Shown here in pieces: positions 30,301-37,222 of a stretch of DNA of 40,382 bases (position 1 is its first letter; the number at the start of each line of letters is the position of its first letter). The position numbers and the translations under genes were made by a program. Under the pieces are notes generated by a model. It saw only the letters and a program-made list of their open reading frames with translations, had not been told where the DNA came from and searched no databases. Source of the stretch: UBA8752 sp965657965 (lineage in GTDB: Bacteria; Bacteroidota; Bacteroidia; Flavobacteriales_D; Sanyastnellaceae); contig CBFHQM010000023.1 of the NCBI GenBank assembly GCA_965657965.1, forward strand, positions 1 through 40,382. The letters are read 5' to 3'.

Positions 30301-31529
30301 AAAGCGGCTTGATTGGCCACGGAAGAGTTGTAGTGATACACCCCTGGGTTGGTGAACGTAAACGACCCCAAACAGGTGCCCTCGGGTGAGCCCAAAGCGG
30401 CTGGAATGTTAAAAGGCTGAGGATTGTCGAAAGGCAAGCCCGTCAATTGATCGGTGATTCCATTGACATTGTGGAGGCCGCCTGTATTGACCCACACCAC
30501 CGTTGCACCCACATCGAGGGTCAACATGCTGGGACTAAAGTCAAAACTGCTTGCCGTGACCACAGCATCGGCTTCGATGCCACAGGCATTGAAGTAAATG
30601 CACTCTCCATTGTCATCGGTTGCAGTACTGTCATAGTTCCAGGCGGTGGCATCCATGCAACCAACCACCTCTTGCTCATCGCAAGTGCCGTCATTGTCGG
30701 CATCATTCAAACACGCACCCGCACAGTCCTGAAATGGTTCGGCGTATACGCATGACCCATCATCATCGTTGGCTGTTTCGTCAAAATTGCAAGCCGTAAC
30801 ATCAATGCATCCGCCATAGAGACATGACCCATCGTCCTCGGCTGCACCTGAGTTGTAATTGTCCGCCTCGGGATCAATACATCCTCCTGCGCCTGAACCA
30901 TTTGTGCCTTCAAAGCTCAAATGAAAGCGCATGTCGCTCTCTCCCACCCCGTTTTCAAAGACTTGAACAAGCATGGTTCCAGAAACCTCGCCATCTGTTG
31001 TCAATTGTGCCAAAAGCACTTTCAAATCGTCTCCTGCCACACCATTGCTGTAATTCTGCGTGACATACCATGCACCTCCCGTTGCATCGTCCATCACAAT
31101 GTTTCCGCCATTTTCAAATGGAAGCAACCAGGCCTGTGTTGGACTTTCCACTGTGCTCACTTCGCCCTCTCCTGATGCTCCGTTAGCAGTTTGCGAAATG
31201 CCCACCGTGACCCAAGTGTCGTATTCCAAATCCGGGTAAAACCCGAACAACAACGGGTTAACCGCGTTGGGCGTGGCCGCACCGAGGGCATCCTGATAGA
31301 AGGACGTCGTGGTCGACAAGTTCATGGGAAATATCGCATCACCACTCACCGCAGATACCATGTCGTCTGCATTGACGCAGTCCATGTAGATGCGGTACGT
31401 TGTCATTCCGTCCAAGGGACCGGAATCGTGCACCATGAATTCTTCTACGGAAAGACCGTAGCTAGGGGCCTGGGCGCGACCAAACGTCGCAGCCAGCAGG
31501 CAAATGAGGAGGAGAATCAGACGGTTCAT
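18366..31529 (-). CDS. Giant secreted cysteine-rich repeat protein (4387 aa; GCTD/DDGSC repeats, dockerin-like tail)
   Basis: One uninterrupted frame encodes 4387 residues. The ATG at 31529 starts a clear signal peptide (MNRLILLLICLLAATFGRAQ); longer in-frame starts lack one. The protein consists of about 113 imperfect units of mostly 24 residues with consensus GCTDxxAxNYdxxAnxDDGSCxYx, each with two Cys and an acidic DDG turn. Units are interrupted by five copies of a ~190-residue beta-rich domain (marked by TTYRxY, FYQ, DSWVTIG, GGAWFVT and LLxQFTTDG), one cupredoxin-like domain, and twelve DCxGxCLNDxDxDGxCDExE inserts resembling thrombospondin type 3 calcium motifs. The end is a single dockerin-like loop, DFNGSVGIQDLLDLLLLF. 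There is no T9SS tail or catalytic motif. I infer a calcium- and disulfide-stabilised extracellular stalk, adhesin or matrix protein. It has its own promoter-like site and terminator. Confidence 0.88.
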   Translation of the reverse strand: MNRLILLLICLLAATFGRAQAPSYGLSVEEFMVHDSGPLDGMTTYRIYMDCVNADDMVSAVSGDAIFPMNLSTTTSFYQDALGAATPNAVNPLLFGFYPDLEYDTWVTVGISQTANGASGEGEVSTVESPTQAWLLPFENGGNIVMDDATGGAWYVTQNYSNGVAGDDLKVLLAQLTTDGEVSGTMLVQVFENGVGESDMRFHLSFEGTNGSGAGGCIDPEADNYNSGAAEDDGSCLYGGCIDVTACNFDETANDDDGSCVYAEPFQDCAGACLNDADNDGTCDEQEVVGCMDATAWNYDSTATDDNGECIYFNACGIEADAVVTASSFDFSPSMLTLDVGATVVWVNTGGLHNVNGITDQLTGLPFDNPQPFNIPAALGSPEGTCLGSFTFTNPGVYHYNSSVANQAALGMVGTVIVGNGGCTNSAATNYDADAEFDDESCIFSGCTDALASNYEAAATIDDGSCLYPGCTDESAANYNASANDNDGSCLYPGCTDSEAFNFDETANTDDGTCAYAGCTDPTACNFDSEVEVDDGSCLTAEGTWGLDYVDCEGNCLNDADQDGVCDEVEVEGCMDTSACNFNGFATEENGTCDYCSCGGGNDTTYVVGDTLTVATFVDDTAGFELDVEWVTTHQSGDLEGLSTYRLYVVLDSPSDLLSSCFGNASNPMLIAADEGFYQDAVGGTFGTSINPLVFSVFPTAAFDSWVTIGLDAAPTAGYSTVQSAQSPGQNWVAAFDDQNELRIDDAVGGAWFVTSSNLNGVPDQDLRVLVAQFTTSGVVEGTLPIQVFPNGDGSNEIRAAFTFTSEGLGEPQLTEVIGSGGGDNTCGCMDSAADNYDASALFSDGSCEYLGCTNDEALNFDASANVDDGSCIVAGCTNPEADNYNPDANQNNGSCILSGCTYDDASNFDPTANTDDGSCIYYGCVDSEADNFDPTANTDDGGCIYLGCTDDEADNYDETATVNDGTCQYLGCTVPVASNYDVTANVDDGSCLFPGCTNSEATNFDPTANVDNGTCLLEGCLDAEASNFDASANTDDGSCLYPGCTDAGASNYDADANDDDGTCLFPGCLDSDAVNYDSTSNVDDGSCLFGGCVDETAENFDPGADVDDGSCQYLGCTDAAADNYSDVATLDDGSCVYSGCTDQNAVNYEVTATLNDGSCLYGGCLDPAACNYDASADLEDGSCSYPAASNVDCLGNCLNDADGDGTCDEDEFSGCIDPLACNYNESMTEDDGSCDYCSCVGDVPTGLNALDFGSNVEGFGLRLERVTDHTEGDMAGMTTWRVLANVAHPEDQLSSVYGNETVPLSLSSTAPFYQHFLGSTFATGINPILFGQFPELQYDSWVTIGSDQTANASAGEGDIQNAQSPGQNWIIGFDAGGDIVMDDPTGGAWFVTNVYSNGVAGDDLQVLLGQFTTSGTLEGTFNYQVFLEGDGANDERVTASFSSADLVGQAPPACGCTDATADNYDATADYDDNSCVTAGCTDGAADNYNTEANQDDGSCLYSGCTDSGAFNYDPTANADDGSCIFFGCTNPAANNYNAAANFDDGSCEISGCTISGAENYNAEATENDGSCVFAGCTNETASNYDPLASIDDGSCVIPGCTDQTASNFNPDATFNNGTCAYLGCTDETACNFDDAAVTDDGSCTYPEDLHGSVEYDCNGDCVTDSDGDGICDAFEVPGCTDLMACNYFGATDDDGSCEYLTCAGCSDTEASNYDANALIVNDDLCEYPGCTNAAADNYDVDSNVDDGSCIFSGCTDPEADNYDAQANLDDNCIYLGCTNAAADNFDETANTNDGSCIFSGCTDPEADNYDPQANSDSNCIYLGCLDSEASNYDATANLDDGTCAYLGCTDNEACNFNASANTNDGSCDYPATTSVDCDGNCLLDSDLDGVCNPDEIAGCQVPGACNYNPNATDGGVTCNYTSCAGCTDPTADNYDATATLPSGDCQYLGCTDAEADNFSPGANVDNGSCSYGGCTDNAAYNYDSNASQDDGSCLYAGCIDTEACNYNENADTDDGTCAYPDSGYDCLGYCLLDYDGDGICDEFEVPGCTAPTACNYDGLATENNGTCEWASCVGCTDAAASNYSDAAVIDDGSCAFGGCTDPSALNYETQSTFNDGSCLYVGCTDASACNFTPGANFDNGSCDFVSCAGCMVFIACNYDPAATIYNADACDFVSCCGDEAADNYDASVSSLLVEGCLYGGSGSVVESNGCELSFACNFGDPENDCEFSSCAGCMEEGACNYDASATLAITCVYPEDAYGVDYLDCNGDCLNDTNENGQCDELETAGCTDPSACNLDGTATLEDGSCEYTSCGGCTLETACNFDPEADVNDGSCEYASCAGCMDELACNYDASITLENGTCIFAQPEYDCAGNCLSDSDGDGICDAFDEPVFGCVDATACNFDTLASHDDGSCDFCSCFTTTSNNPNYGVEVELVAENGIPGYTTYRVYATTSGPNDFVSAVTGLAGTELEVQTTGSFYQNPVGGVTPSVVTGILLGFVPDLAYDSWVTIGLDQKASSSNGEEDAATVSGVSPSWTVAFENGDDILINDGTGGGWYVLNSATNGLAGDDQRVLLGQFTTDGELSGSMRIQVFPGGDVDADLRFEATFSQPDCGCTDPAALNAGDATYDDGSCEYAGCTDAEADNFDASADIDDNSCIYSGCTDPSADNYNPQATVFDGTCLFYGCTDPQAGNYDATANANDGSCDYEGCTSPAATNYNPIATLDDGTCLFEGCTDAAAANYEPGANADDGSCLYPGCTNPAADNFDNGANLDNGTCVISGCTDSSADNFNADANNEDGSCAYLGCTDSEADNFDSEANTDDNSCLYGGCTQMGACNYDPMANAEDGSCSFPVDEFGADNVDCTGACLNDDDQDGVCNEDEIPGCMDTSACNYSADATDDDGSCEVLSCAGCTDEDADNYDATASIDDGSCVVSGCTYPTATNFNPLATVEDGSCAFGGCTNPAAINFSVLADVDDGSCILLGCTDSDAVNYNPDATLDDNTCQVYGCTNPLAVNYASNAVVDDNSCIIAGCTNPLAINYSGVATVDNGTCLILGCTNPAAANYEPTANINDGSCATGGCTLPFATNYNPTATFDDGSCIILGCTDASALNFNFFATLDNGTCLFAGCQDPTADNYNPNAAFDNGDCLYLGCTDDAAINFDADANADDNSCIYPGCTDSIASNYDEMANQDDGSCVYLGCMDSTACNFDATANSDDGSCDFVSCLGCTDSAACNYDASATQEDGTCQYPVDLYGLDYVDCDENCLNDVDGDGVCDEEEVAGCTNEVAINFDPLATDEDGSCLIEGCTDDAAANFNAGANTDDGSCIYYGCTDVQADNFDAGANTDDGTCIYYGCTEETADNYDAGANSDDGTCLYYGCTDVEADNYDATANADDGSCLYNGCMDPEADNYDAGANVDDGTCIYYGCTDLEADNYDAGANADDASCIYLGCIDPEADNYDAEANTDDGNCEYLGCTDSAASNYDAGANVDDASCTYPGCTDSFADNYDSEANLEDGTCEYLGCIDPAAINFDDFANVDDGSCLFLGCTDSEADNYDPQANYESGDCEYLGCTNPEADNYDPNANVDNGFCVILGCTDAAAANYNAEANTNDGSCLYGGCLDPAYMEYDSSADVDDGSCETLIVPGCTDSDFTEFNSDANVEDGSCATPVVEGCTDANFLEYDADANTYDGSCATPVILGCTSDFYTEYNAFANTDDGSCSTPVEEGCTDPNYLEFNPLANTYDGSCLTLIVVGCMDETACNYDANANTEGDCAFPVDVFGVTYLDCDGECLNDQDQDGTCDEDEVPGCMDTAAVNFEAEATDEDGSCLYGGCIDSDYIEYDPAADVDDGSCSTLVVEGCMNADYMEYNPEANVEDGSCSVLVVLGCTDAEACNYSGGYNTDDGSCIYAFDIYGSDLVDCFGECYNDADGDGVCDEDELGGCTDESACNYSSFVTEEDGSCEYCSCYEPEVLAGPDTLYFDSDSLGYGAKLVRVMEHVGGDLDGQTTYRLFVTTASADDKLSSVFGNGVLPLHLNTTTSWHQEPVGSNYGSAINTLLYNVIPTLAYDSWVTVGIDETSNAALGQSDVQGVSSPGQNWLAAFASGGGIDIDDDTGGAWFVTNDATNGIAGDDLDVLVAQLTTDGEINGVINFQLFLGGDTDNDIRPTVAFSSAGMASTVVSICGCTNPEAENYDADALYDDGSCGAAPGCTYSTASNYNPLAVGDDGSCLYAGCTVDFYRNYTTYATVDAGNCSDAPPCPDSNGDGSIGALEITDLLVFFNTDGGGCGVFTPMTATELGVEPCAMPGVDCGNEGCIYPSAPNFDPGAIIDDGSCYWNGCTDPTAQNYQPLANLDDGTCVAPICWDFDFNGSVGIQDLLDLLLLFNSECGAE
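18369..18458 (-). other. Dockerin-like single calcium loop at C-terminus of the giant protein
   Basis: The last ~30 residues read ICWDFDFNGSVGIQDLLDLL then LLFNSECGAE. D-x-N-G-S-x-G-x-x-D followed by an LL-rich helix is the pattern of one half of a type I dockerin (EF-hand-like loop plus helix). Dockerins normally have two such halves; here there is one, framed by two cysteines (PIC and SEC) that could close a disulfide. Equivalent tails end both choice-of-anchor-I paralogues in this window. Confidence 0.7.
18677..18778 (-). other. Second, internal dockerin-like loop in the giant protein
   Basis: The segment PPCPDSNGDGSIGALEITDL plus LVFFNTDGGGC repeats the Cys-loop-helix-Cys layout of the C-terminal tail about 80 residues upstream of it. 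Like the terminal copy it is framed by two cysteines. Together they could be two separated halves of one dockerin, with two GCTD units between them. Confidence 0.6.
18999..19641 (-). repeat. ~190-aa beta-rich domain, copy 5 (giant protein)
   Basis: Fifth copy, recognised by QTTYRLFVTT, TSWHQEPVGS, AYDSWVTVGIDE, SSPGQNWLAAF, DDTGGAWFVTND and VLVAQLTTDGEINGV. It is preceded by a CEYCSC unit and followed by a CGC unit. I do not recognise the family. Confidence 0.75.
23700..24276 (-). repeat. ~190-aa beta-rich domain, copy 4 (giant protein)
   Basis: Fourth copy, with YTTYRVYATT, GSFYQNPVGG, AYDSWVTIGLDQ, GGGWYVLNS and LLGQFTTDGELSGS. It is the most divergent of the internal copies at its N-terminus and lacks the SPGQNW strand (SPSWTVAF instead). 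It is flanked by CDFCSC and CGC. Confidence 0.75.
27175..27808 (-). repeat. ~190-aa beta-rich domain, copy 3 (giant protein)
   Basis: Third copy, with MTTWRVLANV, LSSVYGNETVPL, PFYQHFLGS, QYDSWVTIGSDQ, SPGQNWIIGF, PTGGAWFVTN and LLGQFTTSGTLEGT. It is flanked by CDYCSC and CGC. Confidence 0.75.
29060..29738 (-). repeat. ~190-aa beta-rich domain, copy 2 (giant protein)
   Basis: Second copy, with LSTYRLYVVL, EGFYQDAVGG, AFDSWVTIGLDA, SPGQNWVAAF, AVGGAWFVTSS and LVAQFTTSGVVEGT. It contains one internal cysteine (LSSCFGN), unlike copies 3-5. It is flanked by CDYCSC and CGC. Confidence 0.75.
30268..30591 (-). other. Degenerate cupredoxin (plastocyanin-like) domain in the giant protein
   Basis: Between the third and fourth units the protein carries a ~105-residue cupredoxin fold: SSFDFSPSMLTLDVGATVVW, then VNTGGLHNVNG, then FTFTNPGVYHYNSS and LGMVGTVIV. 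In plastocyanin-like proteins the last block reads YxC..H....GM. Here the copper Cys and second His positions are Ser and Ala/Val, leaving only the first His and the Met. A normal blue-copper site is therefore unlikely and the domain is probably structural. It has one Cys (EGTC), matching one extra Cys just upstream (FNAC). Confidence 0.7.
30905..31466 (-). repeat. ~190-aa beta-rich domain, copy 1 (N-terminal, giant protein)
   Basis: First copy, directly after the signal peptide, with MTTYRIYMDC, TSFYQDALGA, EYDTWVTVGISQ, TGGAWYVTQN and LLAQLTTDGEVSGT. It lacks the leading Cys-rich bracket of the internal copies because it begins the mature protein. Confidence 0.75.
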
Positions 31530-31555
31530 TTGAGCACAATCTGGGTTGAGCTCCA

Positions 31556-31588
31556 TAAATATACCCATTAATCGACACAAAAACCAAA
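31556..31588 (-). promoter_or_regulatory. Bacteroidota-type promoter for the giant gene
   Basis: On the minus strand TTTG (31588-31585) is followed after 21 bases by TATATTTA (31563-31556), close to the Bacteroidota -33 TTTG / -7 TAnnTTTG arrangement. Transcription would begin about 20 bases before the ATG at 31529. This supports that start codon and independent expression of the gene. Confidence 0.45.
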
Positions 31589-31682
31589 TTCATCATGACT
31601 ATTTGGTGTTCAGTAGGCAAAAAACAGGGTTTGGTCCCGAACCGGAATTCACACGCTCCCTTCTTGGCTCACTCTCCCTTCA

Positions 31683-32474
31683 TCACACCCCGTCCATCAT
31701 TCTGCCCAATCCACCGAGAACGCTTCCCTCCCCTTTGGACTTTCCCCCATGCATGGGCGCATTCATAAGAATGCGATCGGCCAAACGGCTAAATGGCAAA
31801 CTCTGCATCCAAACCGTCCCGTGCCCACTGAGGGTTGCCAGAAACAAGCCTTCGCCACCAAACAGCATGCTCTTGAGTCCGCCGGCGGCCTCAATGCTGT
31901 AATTCACTGTGTCATCAAACGCCACAATGCATCCGGTGTCCACCCGCAATGTCTCTCCATTCAATTCTCGTTTTACCACCGTTCCTCCGGCATGCAAGAA
32001 GGCCATGCCATTGCCCTGTAGTTTTTGAAGAATGAATCCTTCGCCCCCAAAAAAACCGGCCCCCAATTTTTTATTGAACGCCATGCTCACCGTCGTCCCC
32101 ATGGCTGCACAGAGAAAAGCATCCTTCTGGCATATCAAATGACCGCCCAGAGCGGATAAATCCACGGGCACAATCTTGCCCGGGTAAGGCGCCGCAAAAG
32201 CAACGTTGCGCTTCATCGCGCCCCGATTGGTAAAGTGTGTCATAAACAAGCTCTCTCCCGTCAGCATGCGCTTCCCCGCGCCAAAGAGTTTGCCAAGAAC
32301 TCCGCTGTTGGCTTCGGTTCCATCTCCCATGCGCGCTTCGAAAGAGATGTCTTCTTCCATCCAATTCATGGCACCGGCTTCTGCGATGACCGTTTCCTGC
32401 GGATCCAATTCAACTTCGACGGTCTGGAGGTCATCTCCGTGAATGCGGTAATCGATTTCGTGGCTGTTCATCAT
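31683..32474 (-). CDS. AIM24 / TIGR00266-family protein
   Basis: The 263-residue cytosolic protein belongs to the AIM24 family, a pseudo-symmetric beta-sandwich/trimer fold of unclear biochemical role (named from a yeast mitochondrial protein). Typical features are AEAGAMNWMEEDISFEARMG near the N-terminus, the glycine-rich hairpins GAGFFGGEGFILQKLQGNG and SMLFGGEGLFLATLSGHG, TVWMQSLPFSRLADRI, and a Gly-rich C-terminus (GEGSVLGGLGRMMDG). The start is ATG 32474; ATG 32471, the next codon, is equally possible. Both are preceded by AGGCGA-like bases. It is divergent from the prolyl oligopeptidase gene with only 29 bases between the starts, and lies upstream of, and in the same direction as, the giant gene. 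Confidence 0.88.
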   Translation of the reverse strand: MMNSHEIDYRIHGDDLQTVEVELDPQETVIAEAGAMNWMEEDISFEARMGDGTEANSGVLGKLFGAGKRMLTGESLFMTHFTNRGAMKRNVAFAAPYPGKIVPVDLSALGGHLICQKDAFLCAAMGTTVSMAFNKKLGAGFFGGEGFILQKLQGNGMAFLHAGGTVVKRELNGETLRVDTGCIVAFDDTVNYSIEAAGGLKSMLFGGEGLFLATLSGHGTVWMQSLPFSRLADRILMNAPMHGGKSKGEGSVLGGLGRMMDGV

Positions 32475-32487
32475 GTCGCCTAATTTG
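32456..32487 (+). promoter_or_regulatory. Possible promoter for prolyl oligopeptidase gene
   Basis: TTTC at 32456-32459 is followed after 21 bases by TAATTTG at 32481-32487, 16 bases before the ATG at 32504. The spacing equals that before the giant gene, but both elements depart from consensus. It overlaps the first codons of the divergent AIM24-family gene. Confidence 0.3.
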
Positions 32488-32503
32488 CCACCCGATTCAC
32501 GAC

Positions 32504-34639
<2,136 letters not shown>

Positions 34640-34671
34640 GCTGCGGTTCAACCGATGTCCAGGCCCAACAG

Positions 34672-34695
34672 AAAGGCCGCCCGAGGGCGGCCTTT
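34672..34695. terminator. Bidirectional terminator between convergent genes
   Basis: AAAGGCCGCCC and GGGCGGCCTTT form a perfect 11-base stem with a two-base GA loop, followed by a T-rich CCTTTT. It sits between the prolyl oligopeptidase stop (34639) and the stop of the convergent propeller gene (34718), so it can serve both. Confidence 0.85.
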
Positions 34696-34717
34696 CCTTT
34701 TGGTCAAGTGAGGAGCA

Positions 34718-37222
34718 TCACAGGCAAGATGTGAAGTACGCCCCGAGCATCACGAGCAGATCCGCTGCGCCCACGACGCCATCGCCCGTCACATCGCCGG
34801 GCAGAAAAAAACAGCTCGCATCGTCGACCAAGGCGTCCGGGTCGAAGTTGCAGGCTCCCGGGTACATGCATCCGGCACAGCTGTAGTAATCGCAGGACGC
34901 CAAATCATTTTCATTGGCCTCAGGATCATAGTTGCACGCCACCGGGACCATGCACCCCACCACTGGAGGCAAACATTCCCCCGCATAGATGTGGCTGCCG
35001 ATGTGGCTGAAGTCGTTGACCGGATACACCTCCCACTCACAGACGCCGGGCGCGAGGCTGCCCAGCGGAAAGTCGGTCTCCCCATCGCTGGTCGACAGGT
35101 CTTCACCCGAGGGGTTCGGATTGCCATCGAACGCCGGCTTGCGCACCAGCGTCACCAAGTTGGTTCGGACGGAGGGGTCCCCACAGACGGACCAGGCACC
35201 CTCTTCGTCGTTGTCGCCTTCCCAGTTGGCGAAGAAGTCCACCACCTCAAAATCGTCCTCAGTCCCCTTCACCAGGGCAAACCCCACGTTGCCATCCGGC
35301 AAGGTCGCCAGCGTTTGGTCCGCGGCGTTCAGCAGGGTCGAATCGGCCTGTGGATGGCAGAGGATGTACACGTCTCCCGCCTCGAGGATGTGGCCCGCGT
35401 TGAAGGTGTTCCAATTTTCGTATTGGCCCGGCAGGAGGTTGCTGTTGTACACCGCGGGCCAGGCGTAGTCATCGAGGTCGACGTCCTGCCCTGTCGGATT
35501 GTAGATCTCGATCCAACGGTTCAGGCCCGGGCCGACCCCGTACTCGGAAATGAAGGGGTCGCAATCGGGAAATTCACAGGTCCCATCGTCGATGTTGGCC
35601 GCAGGGTCGAAGTTGAATGCTCCGTCGTCCGTGCACCCCTCGACCACCTCGGACGCCTCCACGAGACGGTGCGCCGTCACGGTTCCGCTGACCTCGTTGG
35701 ACGTCACGATGTACGCATGGCCGTCCGGGCTCTCCTCGGCCCCGACGAACACCAGCCCTTCCGGACCGAGGTCGCCCGCCGTTCCGTCCGAGGCCACGCC
35801 GTCGTAGTCGCGGTTCTGCAGGTAGCGCACGTAAACCGGATTGAGCGGGTCAGTGATGTCGTACACCATCACACCGCCCACGCGCTCTAGGCCAATGAAG
35901 GCATAGGTGCTCGCGCCGATGGTCCCGATCTCGATGCCCTCCGGTTCAGGCCCCTTGTCATCGGAACGGTTGTCAAAGCTGCCGTTCTCGTCGTTGGTGG
36001 AGTTGAAGTTATCCGGGATGAGCGACGCGGTGATGGCCTCGAAATCATCCCCGCTGTCAAAGACCTGCTGGCCGTCGGTGGTGTAGATCGAAAACGACCG
36101 CGCGCCGAAGGCGTAAATCTCGTCGTAGTCGCCGTCGCCGTCGGTGTCGCCGAGGGTTTCGGTCATCTTGAGGCGGCCGAGGTTCGCATTGTCCTGAAGC
36201 CCCGGAAAGGCCTCCAGCAGGCTCGGGTCCAACTCCACCTGGCTGACGCGCGCCTCCTCCGCGATGCCGGTGCCGTAGTTGCCCAAGCTGTCGATGAAGA
36301 AGTACTCCCGGGCATCGCCCTCGTTGGCGGTCAGGAGGTAGGTCACACCGTCCACCGTGTACGGATGGATGGCGTCCGGCTGGAACATGCCCTTGACGGG
36401 CCAGTTTGCGATCTGGATCTCTCCGTCCGCATTGGAGGCATCGAGCCCCTGTCCCGCGAGCAGGTGGTCCTTGAAACCAAGACCCCAGATGTCGACGACG
36501 CTGGCGGTGGCCACATCAATCACGACCATGGCGTTGTTTTCCTGACAGGACACGTAAAGCTGGCTGTTATCGGCGCTGAAGGCCACATACTCCGGTTCAA
36601 GGTCCTGTGCAATGGTGGCGTCCGGACCGAAGATGCGGATGCTCCCGTCGAGGTCCTCGGGCTGGATGCTGGTGAACGGAACCTGAGTCGCCACCGCGTT
36701 GGTCACGCCAGCCGAGAGGTCCACGATGGTGGCGCTGCCCTCGGGGTCGACGGGGATGTTGTAATCGGGCTCGCCCTCGTTGGCCACGGCGAGGAGCGTT
36801 CCGTCGTCACTCACTGTGAGCGCATCCGGCAGAAAACCGACCGGAACGCTGTGCAGGAAAGCGCCGTCGGTGTCAAAGAAGCGGACCTCCCCCGCCACCC
36901 CGGCGGTGTCGGCCGCCACGGCCACGGCGACAGCGTCTCCGACCACCGCCACGCTGTTGGGAGACCCGCTGCCGAGCTCGACGTAGAACAGAAACTCGAG
37001 GTCATTGGGATCCGCCATGCTCAGGACGCCGACCTGTGCCGCATTGGCGTTGACGAAGAAGAGACGCTGCGTTCCGGCGTGGTAATCGACAATCTCTGTG
37101 GCACTCGCGTCAAACACGCCGGTGGCATAACTGGAGGTGACAGCATCGACCAACTGCCCCGTCGACGTCGACGTGAAAAGCCAGAAGGAAAAAAGAAGGA
37201 AAAGGTGAACGCTCATGGACAT
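34718..37222 (-). CDS. Choice-of-anchor-I beta-propeller protein with lamin-tail domain, GCTD units and dockerin-like tail
   Basis: The start is ATG 37222 (ATG 37216 also possible), giving about 834 residues with a signal peptide (MSVHLFLLFSFWLFTSTSTG). Residues about 30-520 match the choice-of-anchor-I propeller family: VDYHAGTQRLFFVNA, LEPEYVAFSADNSQLYVSCQ, GFKDHLL, FNSTNDENGSFDNRSDDKGP and YAFIGLERVGGVMVYDIT. A calcium-type DTDGDGDYDE loop lies inside it. One GCTD unit follows, then a lamin-tail-like beta sandwich (FISEYGVGPGLNRWIEIYNP) of ~190 residues, two more GCM units, and a C-terminal dockerin-like loop (PGDVTGDGVVGAADLLVMLG ending FTSCL). The propeller family is named for having varied surface anchors; here the anchor is the dockerin-like end. 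The function is unknown; an extracellular binding role is likely. Confidence 0.85.
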   Translation of the reverse strand: MSMSVHLFLLFSFWLFTSTSTGQLVDAVTSSYATGVFDASATEIVDYHAGTQRLFFVNANAAQVGVLSMADPNDLEFLFYVELGSGSPNSVAVVGDAVAVAVAADTAGVAGEVRFFDTDGAFLHSVPVGFLPDALTVSDDGTLLAVANEGEPDYNIPVDPEGSATIVDLSAGVTNAVATQVPFTSIQPEDLDGSIRIFGPDATIAQDLEPEYVAFSADNSQLYVSCQENNAMVVIDVATASVVDIWGLGFKDHLLAGQGLDASNADGEIQIANWPVKGMFQPDAIHPYTVDGVTYLLTANEGDAREYFFIDSLGNYGTGIAEEARVSQVELDPSLLEAFPGLQDNANLGRLKMTETLGDTDGDGDYDEIYAFGARSFSIYTTDGQQVFDSGDDFEAITASLIPDNFNSTNDENGSFDNRSDDKGPEPEGIEIGTIGASTYAFIGLERVGGVMVYDITDPLNPVYVRYLQNRDYDGVASDGTAGDLGPEGLVFVGAEESPDGHAYIVTSNEVSGTVTAHRLVEASEVVEGCTDDGAFNFDPAANIDDGTCEFPDCDPFISEYGVGPGLNRWIEIYNPTGQDVDLDDYAWPAVYNSNLLPGQYENWNTFNAGHILEAGDVYILCHPQADSTLLNAADQTLATLPDGNVGFALVKGTEDDFEVVDFFANWEGDNDEEGAWSVCGDPSVRTNLVTLVRKPAFDGNPNPSGEDLSTSDGETDFPLGSLAPGVCEWEVYPVNDFSHIGSHIYAGECLPPVVGCMVPVACNYDPEANENDLASCDYYSCAGCMYPGACNFDPDALVDDASCFFLPGDVTGDGVVGAADLLVMLGAYFTSCL

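Larger units (their letters stand above)
18480..30905 (-). repeat. Array of ~113 imperfect 72-base coding repeats (GCTD units)
   Basis: Reading the translation by eye gives 113 units, grouped as 9, 16, 33, 50 and 5 between and after the five larger domains (in protein order). The basic period is 24 residues (72 bases). Units carrying calcium-motif inserts are longer (~50 residues) and one subgroup has 27 residues. Conserved positions are Gly1-Cys2, Asp4, Ala7, Asn9, Tyr/Phe10, Asp17-Asp18-Gly19 and Cys21. DNA copies are diverged rather than identical, so most units are old, with a few tighter local clusters. Confidence 0.9.

Noticed and set aside
18480..30905. Regular ~72-base spacing of similar sequences, considered as a CRISPR array or non-coding satellite
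   Set aside because: Spacing is a multiple of three, the copies are imperfect, and the variation preserves Gly, Cys, Asn and Asp-Asp-Gly codons in one frame. It is a coding repeat.
18480..30905. Dozens of 60-220-codon frames on both strands within the repeat gene
   Set aside because: They repeat with the unit period and give low-complexity Met/Thr/Pro- or Ser/His/Arg-rich translations, as expected from other frames of a repeated coding unit.
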